A stretch of DNA of 64,000 nt from Schleiferiaceae bacterium. Lineage in GTDB: Bacteria > Bacteroidota > Bacteroidia > Flavobacteriales > Schleiferiaceae. The stretch is from NCBI GenBank assembly GCA_018401735.1, contig JAGYKI010000018.1, positions 1 through 64,000 on the forward strand, read 5' to 3'. The translations under genes were made by a program, and so were the position numbers. Positions 17,072 to 26,908 of this stretch are shown piece by piece (the stretch's first letter is position 1; every line of letters begins with the position of its first letter). The notes below the pieces were generated by a model that ran no database searches, was not told where the DNA came from, and saw only the letters and a list, made by a program, of their open reading frames with translations.

Positions 17072-18631
17072 TTAAGACCGTGGCTTTAGGCTAATAAAAG
17101 GGATTATCATCTCTTCCAAAGATACGCCGCCATGCTGATAAGTGTTGCGATAGTATTTTACGTAGTGATTGTAATTATTGGGATAAGCGAAAAACAAGCT
17201 CTCCTTAGCAAAGAGGTATTCGCTGTTAATATTTTGCTTGGGCAAATAGATATCCTCGGGGTTTTTAACCGAATAAACATCTCTATTTTGGTAAGAAATT
17301 CCTCTACCGCTTTTGTAGCGTAAATTGGTATTTAAGTTTTTGTCGCCCACCACTTTCGTAGGATCCACAACATTAATAGTTCCGTGATCCGTACTTAAAA
17401 TTACTGGAATATTTTTCTCTGCCAACTGACGAAGAATATCTAAAAGCGGGGAGTTTTTAAACCAACTTAAGGTAAGAGAGCGATAAGCCTTATCGTTGTC
17501 GGCTAGTTCGCGAATTACCTTCATATCGGTTTTTGCATGGGAAAGCATATCCACAAAATTATATACGATAACATTTACATCGTTATGCATTAAGTTGGCT
17601 AGATTTTCGCTGAGCTTTTTCCCGTAATTATGATTGGTTACCTTTTCGTAACCCACACTTAAATCAGCCAGCCCCAGGCGTTTAAGTTGATCCTTAAAGA
17701 ATACATCCTCAAAATTATTCTTACCTTCATCATCCTCATTATCTTCCACCCATTTATCAGGAAAACGCTTCTTAATTTCGGAAGGCATTAAGCCCGCGAA
17801 AAGGGCATTTCTTGCAAACTGCGTGGCGGTAGGAAGAATGCTCCAATAAATGCGCTCGTCTTCTACTTTAAAGTATTTCTCAATTTCGGGTTGAATCACC
17901 TTCCATTGGTCATAACGCAAGTTATCAATTACTACAAAAAATTGACTTTGCTCTTTTGAAAGCTTGGGCTTTACCCATTCCTTCACCAAAGTATGGCTCA
18001 TAACTGGGCTCTCTTCTTTCGTTTGAAAGAAGTCTTCGTAATTGCGTTCAATAAAACGGAAAAACTGTGCATTGGCCTCCTTCTTTTGTGAAAGAAGAAT
18101 CTCATTAAGACTCTCATCAGCCAGTTTATCTAGCTCTAGCTCCCAATAAACCAAGCGTTTATATAAAGATTCCCATCCTTGATAATCGCGAACCATGGCC
18201 AGATCCATGCCGATTTGCCTAAACTCTTGCTGGTAATTGCTCGTTGTTTTTTCAGAAACCAAACGACGATTATCGAGATGCTTTTTGAGGGTTAGTAAAA
18301 TTTGATTGGGATTAACCGGTTTAATCAGGTAGTCGGAAATTTGCGAGCCAATGGCATCTTCCATAATACTTTCCTCCTCACTTTTCGTGATCATCACAAC
18401 AGGCAAGGTGTTTTGCATTTCCTTAATGCGCTGTAAGGTTTCTAGGCCGTCCATTCCAGGCATATTCTCATCAAGAAAAACCATATTGTACGACTTTTCA
18501 GCCACCATTTCTAAGGCTTCTTCGCCATTATTAATGGTATCTACAAAATAACCTTTCGCTTGAAGAAATAATATATGAGGTTTTAAAAGGTCAATTTCAT
18601 CATCAACCCATAAAATTTGAATATTGTCCAT
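17072..18631 (-). CDS. porX: PorX, T9SS regulator: response regulator with PglZ domain
   Basis: 519 residues. Residues 1-120 are a receiver domain (LWVDDE, phospho-acceptor D54 in VFLDENMPG, K104). The C-terminal two thirds are a PglZ/alkaline-phosphatase-like domain with FFVVIDNLRYDQW, LPTATQFARNALFAG, YNFVDMLSHA and STDHGTINV. This pairing defines PorX, which with the kinase PorY controls type IX secretion and gliding genes. The frame extends 12 residues further upstream, but MDNIQILWVDDE is the natural N-terminus. It is divergent from the HD gene. No T9SS structural gene is in the window. Confidence 0.93.
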   Translation of the reverse strand: MDNIQILWVDDEIDLLKPHILFLQAKGYFVDTINNGEEALEMVAEKSYNMVFLDENMPGMDGLETLQRIKEMQNTLPVVMITKSEEESIMEDAIGSQISDYLIKPVNPNQILLTLKKHLDNRRLVSEKTTSNYQQEFRQIGMDLAMVRDYQGWESLYKRLVYWELELDKLADESLNEILLSQKKEANAQFFRFIERNYEDFFQTKEESPVMSHTLVKEWVKPKLSKEQSQFFVVIDNLRYDQWKVIQPEIEKYFKVEDERIYWSILPTATQFARNALFAGLMPSEIKKRFPDKWVEDNEDDEGKNNFEDVFFKDQLKRLGLADLSVGYEKVTNHNYGKKLSENLANLMHNDVNVIVYNFVDMLSHAKTDMKVIRELADNDKAYRSLTLSWFKNSPLLDILRQLAEKNIPVILSTDHGTINVVDPTKVVGDKNLNTNLRYKSGRGISYQNRDVYSVKNPEDIYLPKQNINSEYLFAKESLFFAYPNNYNHYVKYYRNTYQHGGVSLEEMIIPFISLKPRS

Positions 18632-18683
18632 ACTTTCGTTTTCGGAATTATTTAGGCACGTCCACAATTATACTACAAAAGAA

Positions 18684-19907
18684 GTGAGCCACACCAATAA
18701 GCTAAAGATATTAAACGACCCAATTTATGGCTTCATTACAATACCAAGCGAATTTATTTTCGATATATTAGAACACCCTCATTTTCAGCGCCTGCGCAGA
18801 ATTTCGCAATTGGGATTAACCTATTTGGTTTATCCAGGAGCTTATCATACGCGTTTTCATCACGCCTTGGGTGCTTTGCATTTAATGCAAGAAGCCGTTT
18901 CGATCCTAAAACGCAAGGGCACAGAAATCAATCCAGAAGAAGAAGAAGCCGTCTATCTCGCGATTTTATTGCACGATATCGGTCACGGTCCTTTTTCCCA
19001 TGCCCTCGAAAATTCGATAATTCCCAATATTAGTCACGAAGACTTATCCTTGGAATTTATGCGAAGCCTTAATGAAGAATTTAATGGCAAATTAACTTTG
19101 GCAATTGAAATCTTTCAGAATAAATACCATCGCAAGTTTTTACACCAATTAATTAGCAGTCAACTCGATATGGATCGCTTAGATTATTTGCGACGCGATT
19201 GTTTTTACACGGGAGTAAGCGAAGGTAAAGTGAACTCCGAGCGATTAATTTCCATGCTCAATGTGGCCGATGATCAAATTGTAGTTGATGCCAAAGGAAT
19301 TTATAGCGTAGAAAAGTTTATTGTCGCCCGGCGCTTAATGTACTGGCAGGTATATCTTCACAAAACTGTTTTAGGCGCCGAATACCTTTTGATTCAAATC
19401 TTGAAAAGAGCAAGAATGATTTACCGCGAAGGTATGGCCGCACCATCCGTTTTAAAACCCTTTTTAAGTGGGCAAATACCCAGCAATAAAATTGAATTAG
19501 TTAAGCTCTATGCCGGCTTAGATGATTACGATATAATGGCAGCTATTAAAGAATGGCGTTACCATGCAGATCCTGCTTTAAGTGCATTATGCCAAAGACT
19601 TTTAGACCGAAAGCTCTTAGGTGTGCAAATGGCCAAGGAAGCGTGGAGCGAAACACAGCTGGAAGAACTGCGACAAAAGGCGATTATTGAACATAATTAC
19701 AGTAAGGAAGAAGCGGAATTTTTAATCTTTCAACAGAAGATTACAAACAATGCCTACAACCCTATTAAAGATCGAATTCAATTACTTTATAAGGACGGAA
19801 GCCTCGTAGACATTGCCACTGCGGCCGATCAACTCAACATTTCTGCCCTGACGCAAACGGTAGTAAAATATTTTTTATTCGCACCTAAAGCTATATTAAA
19901 GGCTTAA
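18684..19907 (+). CDS. HD-domain phosphohydrolase (SamHD1/dNTPase-like)
   Basis: About 407 residues from a GTG at 18684. The metal-binding motif [12 protein letters not shown] lies near residue 96, with an upstream His in [14 protein letters not shown] and a downstream Asp in [14 protein letters not shown]. This arrangement matches the SamHD1-type HD family that hydrolyses nucleoside triphosphates or related phosphoesters; the substrate is not determined. The frame is open back to 18624, but the Bacteroidota N-terminus [17 protein letters not shown] supports the GTG. Divergent from porX with about 50 bases between starts; lpxD follows after 26 bases. Confidence 0.88.
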   Translation: MSHTNKLKILNDPIYGFITIPSEFIFDILEHPHFQRLRRISQLGLTYLVYPGAYHTRFHHALGALHLMQEAVSILKRKGTEINPEEEEAVYLAILLHDIGHGPFSHALENSIIPNISHEDLSLEFMRSLNEEFNGKLTLAIEIFQNKYHRKFLHQLISSQLDMDRLDYLRRDCFYTGVSEGKVNSERLISMLNVADDQIVVDAKGIYSVEKFIVARRLMYWQVYLHKTVLGAEYLLIQILKRARMIYREGMAAPSVLKPFLSGQIPSNKIELVKLYAGLDDYDIMAAIKEWRYHADPALSALCQRLLDRKLLGVQMAKEAWSETQLEELRQKAIIEHNYSKEEAEFLIFQQKITNNAYNPIKDRIQLLYKDGSLVDIATAADQLNISALTQTVVKYFLFAPKAILKA

Positions 19908-19920
19908 CAAGCATTATTTG

Positions 19921-19928
19921 TACTTTTG
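19921..19928 (+). promoter_or_regulatory. -7 box 5 bases before lpxD
   Basis: TACTTTTG matches TAnnTTTG. The ATG at 19934 is so close that a transcript from this box would have a leader of only a few bases. Confidence 0.5.
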
Positions 19929-19933
19929 ACCCA

Positions 19934-20944
19934 ATGGAATTTAGCGCGCAACAAATTGCCGATATGCTCGGCGGAACGGTAGATGGCAACCCCGATGTTA
20001 CCGTTTCCAATCTTTCTAAAATTGAAGAAGGCAAAGCAGGTACTTTAAGCTTTCTCGCCAACTTACAATATCAAAAGTTTATATACGAAACCGAGGCCTC
20101 TATTGTAATTGTGGGTAATGACTTTAAGGCTGAAAAACCAATTGCTGCGAGTTTGGTGCGAGTGAAAGAACCTTATATGGCTTTCGCCAAATTGCTGGAA
20201 GCCTATAATAGTTTGCAACATCAAAAAACTGGCATTCATCCGCGATCGATAGTTTCAGAAAAGGCTCACCTAGGAGAGGATGTTTACATTGCTGCAGGTG
20301 TAGTTATTGGCGATGGCGTTACCGTTGGTAAGAATACCAAAATTTATGCGAATACGGTTATTGGCGACAACTGTAATATTGGCAATAATTGCCTCATTTT
20401 TAGTGGCGTAAACATCTATGCAAATAGCCAAATAGGTAATGAAGTTAGTTTGCATAGTGGCGTAATTATCGGCGCCGATGGCTTCGGGTTTGCCCCCAAA
20501 GGATCTGGTTACGATAAAGTGGCCCAGATTGGTAATGTGGTAATTGAGGATGGAGTAGAAATTGGCGCAAATACCACCATTGACCGCGCTACTTTAGGTT
20601 CTACTATTATTCGCAGAGGTGTGAAATTAGACAACCTCATCCAAATCGCCCACAATGTAGAAATCGGCGAGAACACTGTTATTGCTTCGCAAAGTGGCGT
20701 GGCAGGCTCGAGCAAGATTGGAAAAAACTGTATGATTGGCGGACAAGTTGGAATTTCTGGTCATTTAAAAATTGGTAACGACGTCAAAATCGCTGCGCAA
20801 AGTGGCATTGGTAAAGATGTTGAAGACAATAGTATCGTGCAGGGCAGCCCCGCATTTAAAGTTTCTGATTACCAGAAGTCTTATGTTTATTTCCGTAAGT
20901 TGCCGAGCATAATTCGCGACTTAGAAAAAAAGTTAAAAAATTAA
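19934..20944 (+). CDS. lpxD: UDP-3-O-acylglucosamine N-acyltransferase
   Basis: 336 residues, family-typical. It adds the second 3-hydroxyacyl chain to UDP-glucosamine in lipid A synthesis. An N-terminal uridine-binding domain (1-100) precedes a left-handed beta helix of hexapeptide repeats (about 105-300) containing the catalytic-His region [14 protein letters not shown] and the GVAGSSKIG turn. First gene of the lpxD-lpxC/fabZ-lpxA-ABC operon; its stop is directly followed by the next ATG. Confidence 0.95.
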   Translation: MEFSAQQIADMLGGTVDGNPDVTVSNLSKIEEGKAGTLSFLANLQYQKFIYETEASIVIVGNDFKAEKPIAASLVRVKEPYMAFAKLLEAYNSLQHQKTGIHPRSIVSEKAHLGEDVYIAAGVVIGDGVTVGKNTKIYANTVIGDNCNIGNNCLIFSGVNIYANSQIGNEVSLHSGVIIGADGFGFAPKGSGYDKVAQIGNVVIEDGVEIGANTTIDRATLGSTIIRRGVKLDNLIQIAHNVEIGENTVIASQSGVAGSSKIGKNCMIGGQVGISGHLKIGNDVKIAAQSGIGKDVEDNSIVQGSPAFKVSDYQKSYVYFRKLPSIIRDLEKKLKN

Positions 20945-22339
20945 ATGAATAGCTATCAACATAGCATTGCCTCTGAGGTTTCCATTGCTGGCTTCGGCTT
21001 GCACACCGGAGCAGAAGTAAGTTTAGTATTTAAAGCGGCCGAAGTAGATTTCGGCATTGCCTTTAAGAGAGTAGACATTGAAAATCAACCGATTATTCCG
21101 GCGCATGCCCGCTATGTAACGCATACCGAAAGAGGTACAACGCTAGAAAATGGCAAGGCCAGTGTGAGCACCGTAGAACATGTTCTTGCAGCCCTTACTG
21201 GCTTATCGATAGACAATTGCCTCATTGAGGTTAATGGTCCAGAAATGCCCATTATGGACGGGAGTTCACTTCCTTTCGTAGAGGTTTTAGAAAAAGCAGG
21301 CATCAAGGCCCAAGATAAAGAACGTTCGTTTTTTGTAGTTAAAGAGCCTATTCGTTTTTACGATGAAAAAGAAGGCGTGGAAATAATCGCTTTGCCTGCT
21401 GAAAATTACGAAGTATCGGTCGTGGTAGATTACGGAACCAAAGTGTTAGGCAGTCAAACCGCTCACTTAAAAGATCTCAGTGACTTTAAAGTAGAGATAG
21501 CGCGCTGCCGCACCTTTAGCTTCTTACATGAATTAGAATATTTACTAGATAATGGCTTAATTAAAGGGGGAGACCTAAATAATGCCATTGTTTATGTGGA
21601 CCAAGAAGTATCAGACGAAAAACTTCAAAAGCTGAAGAAAGCCTTCCATAAAGAAAGTGTTTCCGTTAAGCCTAATGGTATTCTAGATAACTTAGATTTA
21701 CACTATCCCAATGAGGCGGCTCGCCATAAATTACTAGATGTAATCGGTGATTTAAGTCTTGCTGGAAAACCCATAAAAGGCAGAATTATAGCCACCCGTC
21801 CTGGCCACAAAGCCAATACAAACTTTGCCAAATTAGTAGCCCAAAAAATAAAAGACGATATGCGACGCAGCGATGTACCAGAGTACGACCCAAATCAAAC
21901 GCCAGTTTATAACGTTACTCAAATTATGAACATTCTTCCTCACCGTCCACCATTCTTATTGGTTGACAAAGTGATGGAAATTAGTAACGACCATGTAGTG
22001 GCCGTTAAAAGCGTTACTATGAATGAGCCCTTTTTTACGGGGCACTTTCCCGGTGCGCCTGTTATGCCTGGTGTATTGCAAGTAGAAGCAATGGCACAAG
22101 CTGGTGGAATCTTAGCACTAAGCACAGTGCCTGATCCGGAAAACTACCTTACTTTCTTTTTGAAAATTGATAATGTTCGTTTCAAAAAACAAGTAGTACC
22201 GGGTGACACCCTTATTTTCCGCTTAGTAATGGACGAACCTATTCGCCGTGGAATTGTAAAGATGACAGGAAAAGCTTATGTAGGAGATAGCCTTGTTTGC
22301 GAAGCTTTAATGATGGCACAGATAGTAAAAGAAAAGTAA
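20945..22339 (+). CDS. lpxC-fabZ: Bifunctional LpxC deacetylase / FabZ dehydratase
   Basis: 464 residues, two enzymes in one chain, a fusion characteristic of Bacteroidota. Residues 1-300 are LpxC, the Zn-dependent deacetylase that commits UDP-acyl-GlcNAc to lipid A, with STVEHVLAALTGL near 74, PIMDGSSLPFVE and HKLLDVIGDL near 261. Residues 318-464 are the hotdog-fold FabZ, which dehydrates 3-hydroxyacyl-ACP, with HRPPFLLVDKV near 333 and GHFPGAPVMPGVLQVEAMAQ near 365 carrying the catalytic His and Glu. Both active sites look intact. The start abuts the lpxD stop with no gap. Confidence 0.96.
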   Translation: MNSYQHSIASEVSIAGFGLHTGAEVSLVFKAAEVDFGIAFKRVDIENQPIIPAHARYVTHTERGTTLENGKASVSTVEHVLAALTGLSIDNCLIEVNGPEMPIMDGSSLPFVEVLEKAGIKAQDKERSFFVVKEPIRFYDEKEGVEIIALPAENYEVSVVVDYGTKVLGSQTAHLKDLSDFKVEIARCRTFSFLHELEYLLDNGLIKGGDLNNAIVYVDQEVSDEKLQKLKKAFHKESVSVKPNGILDNLDLHYPNEAARHKLLDVIGDLSLAGKPIKGRIIATRPGHKANTNFAKLVAQKIKDDMRRSDVPEYDPNQTPVYNVTQIMNILPHRPPFLLVDKVMEISNDHVVAVKSVTMNEPFFTGHFPGAPVMPGVLQVEAMAQAGGILALSTVPDPENYLTFFLKIDNVRFKKQVVPGDTLIFRLVMDEPIRRGIVKMTGKAYVGDSLVCEALMMAQIVKEK

Positions 22340-22340
22340 G

Positions 22341-23123
22341 ATGAATCAACCCCTAGCATACGTTCACCCGAGCGCAAAAATTGCACCCACCGTGGTGATC
22401 GAACCCTTCACCACGATTCACAAAAATGTGGTGATTGAAGAGGGTAGTTGGATTGGTTCCAATGTTACCATTATGGAAGGTGCGCGCATTGGTAAAAACT
22501 GCCGTATTTTTCCGGGCGCCGTTATTTCGGCTATTCCTCAAGATTTAAAATTTGAGGGCGAAGATAGTACCGTTGTTATCGGTAATAATGTTACTATTCG
22601 CGAATTTGTAACCATTAACCGTGGCACTAAAGCCTTAGGTAAAACTGTAATTGGCGCCAATACCTTAATTATGGCTACTGCTCACGTTGCTCATGATTGC
22701 GTAATTGGAGAAAGCTGCATTATTGTAAATGGTGTTTTACTAGCAGGCCACGTAGAAATTGGCGACTGGGCCATAATCGGTGGACTTTCAGCGGTACAAC
22801 AGTTTACCAAAATCGGTACCCATGCTTTTGTTGGAGGCGGATCTTTGGTACGTAAAGACGTTCCTCCTTTTGTTAAGGCAGCGAAAGAGCCTATTTCTTA
22901 TGCCGGTATCAACTCTATTGGCCTGCGCCGAAGAGGATACACAAATGAGAGAATAAATTCCATTCAAAATATTTATCGTATTCTTTTTCAGAAGAATTAT
23001 AACGTAAGCCAAGCTTTAGAAATAATTGAAACCGACTTTGAGGCTACCCAAGAAAGAGATGAGATCCTCACCTTTATTCGCAGCTCCCAAACGGGAATTA
23101 TGAAAGGATTTCGTTTGGAGTAA
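22341..23123 (+). CDS. lpxA: Acyl-ACP--UDP-N-acetylglucosamine O-acyltransferase
   Basis: 260 residues, as usual for LpxA. It performs the first lipid A step, moving a 3-hydroxyacyl group to UDP-GlcNAc. Hexapeptide repeats occupy about 8-190 with the catalytic-His segment ATAHVAHDCVIGESC and the family signature GLRRRGYTNERI near 196; a helical C-terminal domain follows. It lies 1 base after lpxC-fabZ and overlaps the next gene by one base (TAATG). Confidence 0.96.
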   Translation: MNQPLAYVHPSAKIAPTVVIEPFTTIHKNVVIEEGSWIGSNVTIMEGARIGKNCRIFPGAVISAIPQDLKFEGEDSTVVIGNNVTIREFVTINRGTKALGKTVIGANTLIMATAHVAHDCVIGESCIIVNGVLLAGHVEIGDWAIIGGLSAVQQFTKIGTHAFVGGGSLVRKDVPPFVKAAKEPISYAGINSIGLRRRGYTNERINSIQNIYRILFQKNYNVSQALEIIETDFEATQERDEILTFIRSSQTGIMKGFRLE

Positions 23124-23743
23124 TGCGAGTAGAATTTAAGGATGCACAAAGAAGCTTTGGCCCTCAAATAGTATTCGACAAACTAAATTACAGTTTTGAA
23201 GAAGGCTCTAAAACCGCCATTCTTGGTGGCAATGGTAGCGGGAAGTCTACTTTATTAAAATGCCTCTATGGCGCATTAAGCCTAAGCAATGGCGAGGTAA
23301 TTTACCAAACCGTTCTCAAAGACCTTAAAGTCCAAGAAGCCGTAAATAAAATTAGTTTCTCTGGCCCCTATTTCGAATTAATTGAAGAACTGGAAGCCTT
23401 AGAATTTTTAGAAACCTATCAGCGCTTTCGCAGATTGCTAATTAGTCCGAAAGATATTCTTCATCGGGCTTATCTTGAGAAATCTTCCCGCAAAAAGATT
23501 AAGCAATTTAGCTCTGGCATGAAGCAAAGACTGCGCTTGTCCTTAGCACTTTTCAGCGCAAGCGACATGGTGATTTTGGATGAGCCTACTGCCAATTTAG
23601 ACCCTCAAGGAATAGAATGGTATAAGGAGCTTCTTCGCAGCGAATTGGGTGAGCGCAGCCTAGTGATCGGCTCTAACTTTAGCGAAGATGAAATTTTCCT
23701 TTGCCAGGATAAGCTTAAGATTAGCAATTTCAGCCAAGGCTAA
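23123..23743 (+). CDS. ABC transporter ATP-binding protein
   Basis: 206 residues, a lone nucleotide-binding domain. Walker A GGNGSGKST is at 35-43, the signature region FSSGMKQRLRLSLA near 133, and Walker B VILDEPTANLD near 152. No permease is adjacent. The short size and position after lpxA are seen in related genomes; some such proteins are compared with CcmA of the haem exporter, but the substrate cannot be inferred. It shares one base with lpxA, so it is almost certainly in the same message. Confidence 0.82.
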   Translation: MRVEFKDAQRSFGPQIVFDKLNYSFEEGSKTAILGGNGSGKSTLLKCLYGALSLSNGEVIYQTVLKDLKVQEAVNKISFSGPYFELIEELEALEFLETYQRFRRLLISPKDILHRAYLEKSSRKKIKQFSSGMKQRLRLSLALFSASDMVILDEPTANLDPQGIEWYKELLRSELGERSLVIGSNFSEDEIFLCQDKLKISNFSQG

Positions 23744-23839
23744 TTAAAGCATCGCCCTTGTTGAAATCCTTATAATTCTGTAAAAAATTGCTCCAGGCAG
23801 ATGCCCAAAATTCTGTTTCACTTTAGCAGTTCAAAAGCT

Positions 23840-23847
23840 TACTTTTG
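23840..23847 (+). promoter_or_regulatory. -7 box upstream of efp
   Basis: TACTTTTG, an exact TAnnTTTG match, 20 bases before the efp ATG. No clear -33 TTG is seen. Confidence 0.5.
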
Positions 23848-23867
23848 CCTCAGAACATAATAAAGCT

Positions 23868-24434
23868 ATGGCAGATACTTCAGATATCCGTAATGGATTA
23901 TGCATTACATTTAATAATGCTCCTCACCAAATTATTGAATTCTTACACGTAAAGCCAGGGAAAGGTCCTGCTTTCGTAAGAACCAAATTACGCAACCTGG
24001 ATACGGGAAGAATGATCGATAATACTTTCCCCTCAGGAAACAAATTAGAAGTTATTCGAATTGAAAACAGAAACTACCAGTTTTTGTACCAAGATCCTTC
24101 CGGTTGGCATTTTATGAACATGGATGACTTCAACCAAATCACCATTGCGAAGGAACTTATTAATGCACCCCAATTCTTATTGGAAGCAATGGAATGCCAA
24201 GTACTTTTCCATGCTGATGAAGACCGTCCATTGGTATGCGAACTACCCCAAAAAGTAGCGTTAACCATTACCTATACCGAACCAGGAATTAAGGGAGATA
24301 CCGCAACGAACACCCTTAAACCTGCGACCGTTGAAACAGGCGCGGAAATACGCGTTCCTTTATTTATTGCTGAAGGTGAAAAAGTAGTGATTGAAACCGC
24401 TACTGGAGCATATAAAGAGCGTTACAAAGAGTAA
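23868..24434 (+). CDS. efp: Translation elongation factor P
   Basis: 188 residues, the standard three-domain length. EF-P binds ribosomes stalled on polyproline runs. The tip loop reads HVKPGKGPAFVRTK with the lysine K32 at the site modified in other bacteria. The C-terminal signature ITYTEPGIKGDTATN and the end AYKERYKE are typical. It has its own promoter and is followed with no gap by the second lpxD-like gene. Confidence 0.96.
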   Translation: MADTSDIRNGLCITFNNAPHQIIEFLHVKPGKGPAFVRTKLRNLDTGRMIDNTFPSGNKLEVIRIENRNYQFLYQDPSGWHFMNMDDFNQITIAKELINAPQFLLEAMECQVLFHADEDRPLVCELPQKVALTITYTEPGIKGDTATNTLKPATVETGAEIRVPLFIAEGEKVVIETATGAYKERYKE

Positions 24435-25373
24435 ATGGACTTTCCCCAGGTACATACTTTAGCCGAATTGGCTCAGCTTTTAAACTGCGAATATGATGGC
24501 CCTGCTGACCATCAAGTTTGGGGTTGGAACGAAATTCATCGGGTAAGGCCAGGAGATTTAGTATTTGTAGATCATCCTAAATATTACGACAAAGCCTTAC
24601 ATTCTGACGCAACCACAGTTTTAATAAATAAAAAGGTGGCGGTTCCAGAAGGTAAAGGGATTTTAATTAGTGATGACCCTTTTAGAGATTTCAATAAACT
24701 AACGAACCATTATTTCCCTTTCAAGGCGAGTGAACGAGCGATACATCCCAGTGCTAAAATTGGGGAAGGTACTATCATTCAGCCCGGTGCTTTTATTGGC
24801 GAAAATGTTGAAATCGGGGATAACTGTATTATCCATGCTAATGTTACTATTTACGATCGATGCAAAATTGGCAACAATGTCGTTATACACGCTAATAGCG
24901 TGCTAGGAGCCGATGCCTTCTATTATAAAAATCGTGCAAGTGGTTTTGACAAGCTTTTAAGCGGTGGGATTGTAGTATTAGAAGATCGTGTAAATATTGG
25001 TGCCTCTTGTACCATTGATCGCGGAGTTAGTGCTGATACACGCATAGGCGCTGGCACTATAATCGATAATTCGGTTCATATAGGCCACGACACTCTAATT
25101 GGCAAAGATTGCTTATTTGCTGCGCAAGTGGGTATTGCGGGTTGCGTGGTAATTGAGGATAAAGTAACCCTTTGGGGGCAAGTTGGTGTTAGCTCCAATG
25201 TGAGAATCGGTACTAAGGCAGTGGTTTTAGGACAGTCAGGTGTTTCTAAATCTTTGGAGCCCGATAAGACTTATTTTGGATACCCAGCCGAGGAGGCTCG
25301 GAAAAAATACCGTGAGATGGCCTCCGTACGTATCTTGCCCAAAATTATTGAACAGATAACTATTACGGAGTAA
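24435..25373 (+). CDS. LpxD-like UDP-acylglucosamine N-acyltransferase paralogue
   Basis: 312 residues. An N-terminal LpxD-type domain (HEVxGWNEIHRVRPGDLVFVDHPKYYDKAL region) is followed by a hexapeptide beta helix with IIDNSVHIGHDTLIG, which keeps the catalytic-type His. It differs clearly from lpxD at 19,934 in the N-terminal third and is shorter. It may acylate a related sugar nucleotide or be a diverged LpxD; sequence alone does not decide. It begins at the base after the efp stop, a coupling often conserved in Bacteroidota, and ends before a strong terminator. Confidence 0.85.
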   Translation: MDFPQVHTLAELAQLLNCEYDGPADHQVWGWNEIHRVRPGDLVFVDHPKYYDKALHSDATTVLINKKVAVPEGKGILISDDPFRDFNKLTNHYFPFKASERAIHPSAKIGEGTIIQPGAFIGENVEIGDNCIIHANVTIYDRCKIGNNVVIHANSVLGADAFYYKNRASGFDKLLSGGIVVLEDRVNIGASCTIDRGVSADTRIGAGTIIDNSVHIGHDTLIGKDCLFAAQVGIAGCVVIEDKVTLWGQVGVSSNVRIGTKAVVLGQSGVSKSLEPDKTYFGYPAEEARKKYREMASVRILPKIIEQITITE

Positions 25374-25404
25374 AACGCCAAGCGCATATATTACCAGGCA
25401 TAAA

Positions 25405-25432
25405 AAAAGGGGAGTCTCACGACTCCCCTTTT
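25405..25432. terminator. Bidirectional terminator between the lpxD-like gene and susD
   Basis: AAAAGGGGAGTC and GACTCCCCTTTT form a perfect 12-bp stem with a TCAC loop. T-runs flank it on both strands, so it can end the rightward lpxD-like message and the leftward susC-susD message. Confidence 0.9.
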
Positions 25433-25451
25433 ATTTTTAAAGAATTTTTCC

Positions 25452-26897
25452 CTAGTGGAAAGGACAAACATAATCTGTAGCCTTTTGGCTTACGATGATG
25501 GCAGTAATGTCATTGTCTATAGTACAAGTACGTGCTACTTCATCATAGGTAATTGCATCGACATTATCTTTAATGGCGATTAAAAATGGCGGTAAATCTG
25601 GAACCGTCATGTCTGCACTTACATTATCGGTATTTAATAATTGCTCGTTCTGAGAAACAACATAAGTAATACCCATATCTACCGAACGCATACCTTCACC
25701 AATAAATACCTGCTGACGAATACGGTAAATCGCATCTAACAAAGCATCGCCACTTAGGCCAGCTAAATCAGCAGCGGTATAGGAAGTTCCCGAGACGCTA
25801 GGAATGGTAACTGGACCACCACCGCGATAAAGAACTAAACCCGCTATACCATCAACGGTAATGTCAGTACTATCTGGACGAGAACCTGGTTCACGCTGAG
25901 TACGATCTTCGGCTCCATCATCTACAGTAATAGTGGGACGAGTAGCTACCAAACCAATTAAATCGGTAAGGGTATTAATGGCGTCCCCATCGCTTCCTTG
26001 CGACTGCTGAGCTTCAGCTTTGATCAAATGCGCTTCCTCAATTTTCAATAAAGGAATTTTAGAATCTTCGTTTCCTGAGACCACCACAAACTTAGGGTCT
26101 AAAAAGTCTAAGCTTGGTAGAGGTTGTAAATCGTCGAAACTACCACGATCGTACAAAGCATCCTGCAAAGCGTTTACCGTGTAATTATTGCTATTACTGT
26201 TTCCTCTTGAGTTTTGAGGATCGAAAGTAATATAGCGAACGAAGCCCGCGCCTGCATCCGCAGCGATGGCTGCATCAGCAGCACTAGTCGCCGCTACAAC
26301 ATCACCCTTAAGGTACTGTGCTCTAGCGATACCTATTAAAGCCCCCACATTGGCATTGGCATCATTACTTTCGGTAAAGTATTGGATGGCCGCATCTAAA
26401 TGCACCTCACGACTAAGAACCGCGCCACCTGCTGAACCTGGCAATTCTTGGTAGTACATACCCGTTAATAAATGTGACAAGGCGCGGAAAAATAAAAATT
26501 CCGAACGCTGAACATCTGTTGCATTGGCATCATTAGGAAGAATTTCTTCCAAACCGAAAATGGCCATCTCGCGCAAGCGCGCAATGTGAAATTGGCTATC
26601 ATCGATATCATCATCCTGATAATCTACATTTAAACCATCTAAAAACTGGTTAAAGAAAGTTTGAGTGTTGACGTAGTTATCAGATACAATTTCAGATATG
26701 ATTAGGTTATTATTAGCAGTAACTGCCAATTGACGTTCCATACCCCAATACCAAGCTTCCGCAGAATTGGGCTGACCAATCAAAGCATCTTCCGATAAAT
26801 TTGGGTTAACAACATTGGTTGGATCTATTGCTTCGCAGCCTGCAAAAACCAATGCTGAAGCTGCTAAAATTGAGATTTTTGAAATTATCTTTTTCAT
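25452..26897 (-). CDS. SusD/RagB-family outer-membrane lipoprotein
   Basis: 481 residues. The signal peptide ends in a lipobox, LVFAGC, with C21 as the lipidation site. The body is helical and repeat-like, with KIEEAHLIKAEAQ and GEGMRSVDMGI matching the conserved C-terminal SusD blocks. SusD-like proteins form the lid over a SusC channel and capture glycans or peptides at the cell surface. It is 11 bases downstream of the SusC gene, the standard order. No glycoside hydrolase or peptidase is adjacent, so the ligand is not predictable. Confidence 0.85.
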   Translation of the reverse strand: MKKIISKISILAASALVFAGCEAIDPTNVVNPNLSEDALIGQPNSAEAWYWGMERQLAVTANNNLIISEIVSDNYVNTQTFFNQFLDGLNVDYQDDDIDDSQFHIARLREMAIFGLEEILPNDANATDVQRSEFLFFRALSHLLTGMYYQELPGSAGGAVLSREVHLDAAIQYFTESNDANANVGALIGIARAQYLKGDVVAATSAADAAIAADAGAGFVRYITFDPQNSRGNSNSNNYTVNALQDALYDRGSFDDLQPLPSLDFLDPKFVVVSGNEDSKIPLLKIEEAHLIKAEAQQSQGSDGDAINTLTDLIGLVATRPTITVDDGAEDRTQREPGSRPDSTDITVDGIAGLVLYRGGGPVTIPSVSGTSYTAADLAGLSGDALLDAIYRIRQQVFIGEGMRSVDMGITYVVSQNEQLLNTDNVSADMTVPDLPPFLIAIKDNVDAITYDEVARTCTIDNDITAIIVSQKATDYVCPFH

Positions 26898-26908
26898 TTT
26901 GCTTCTTA

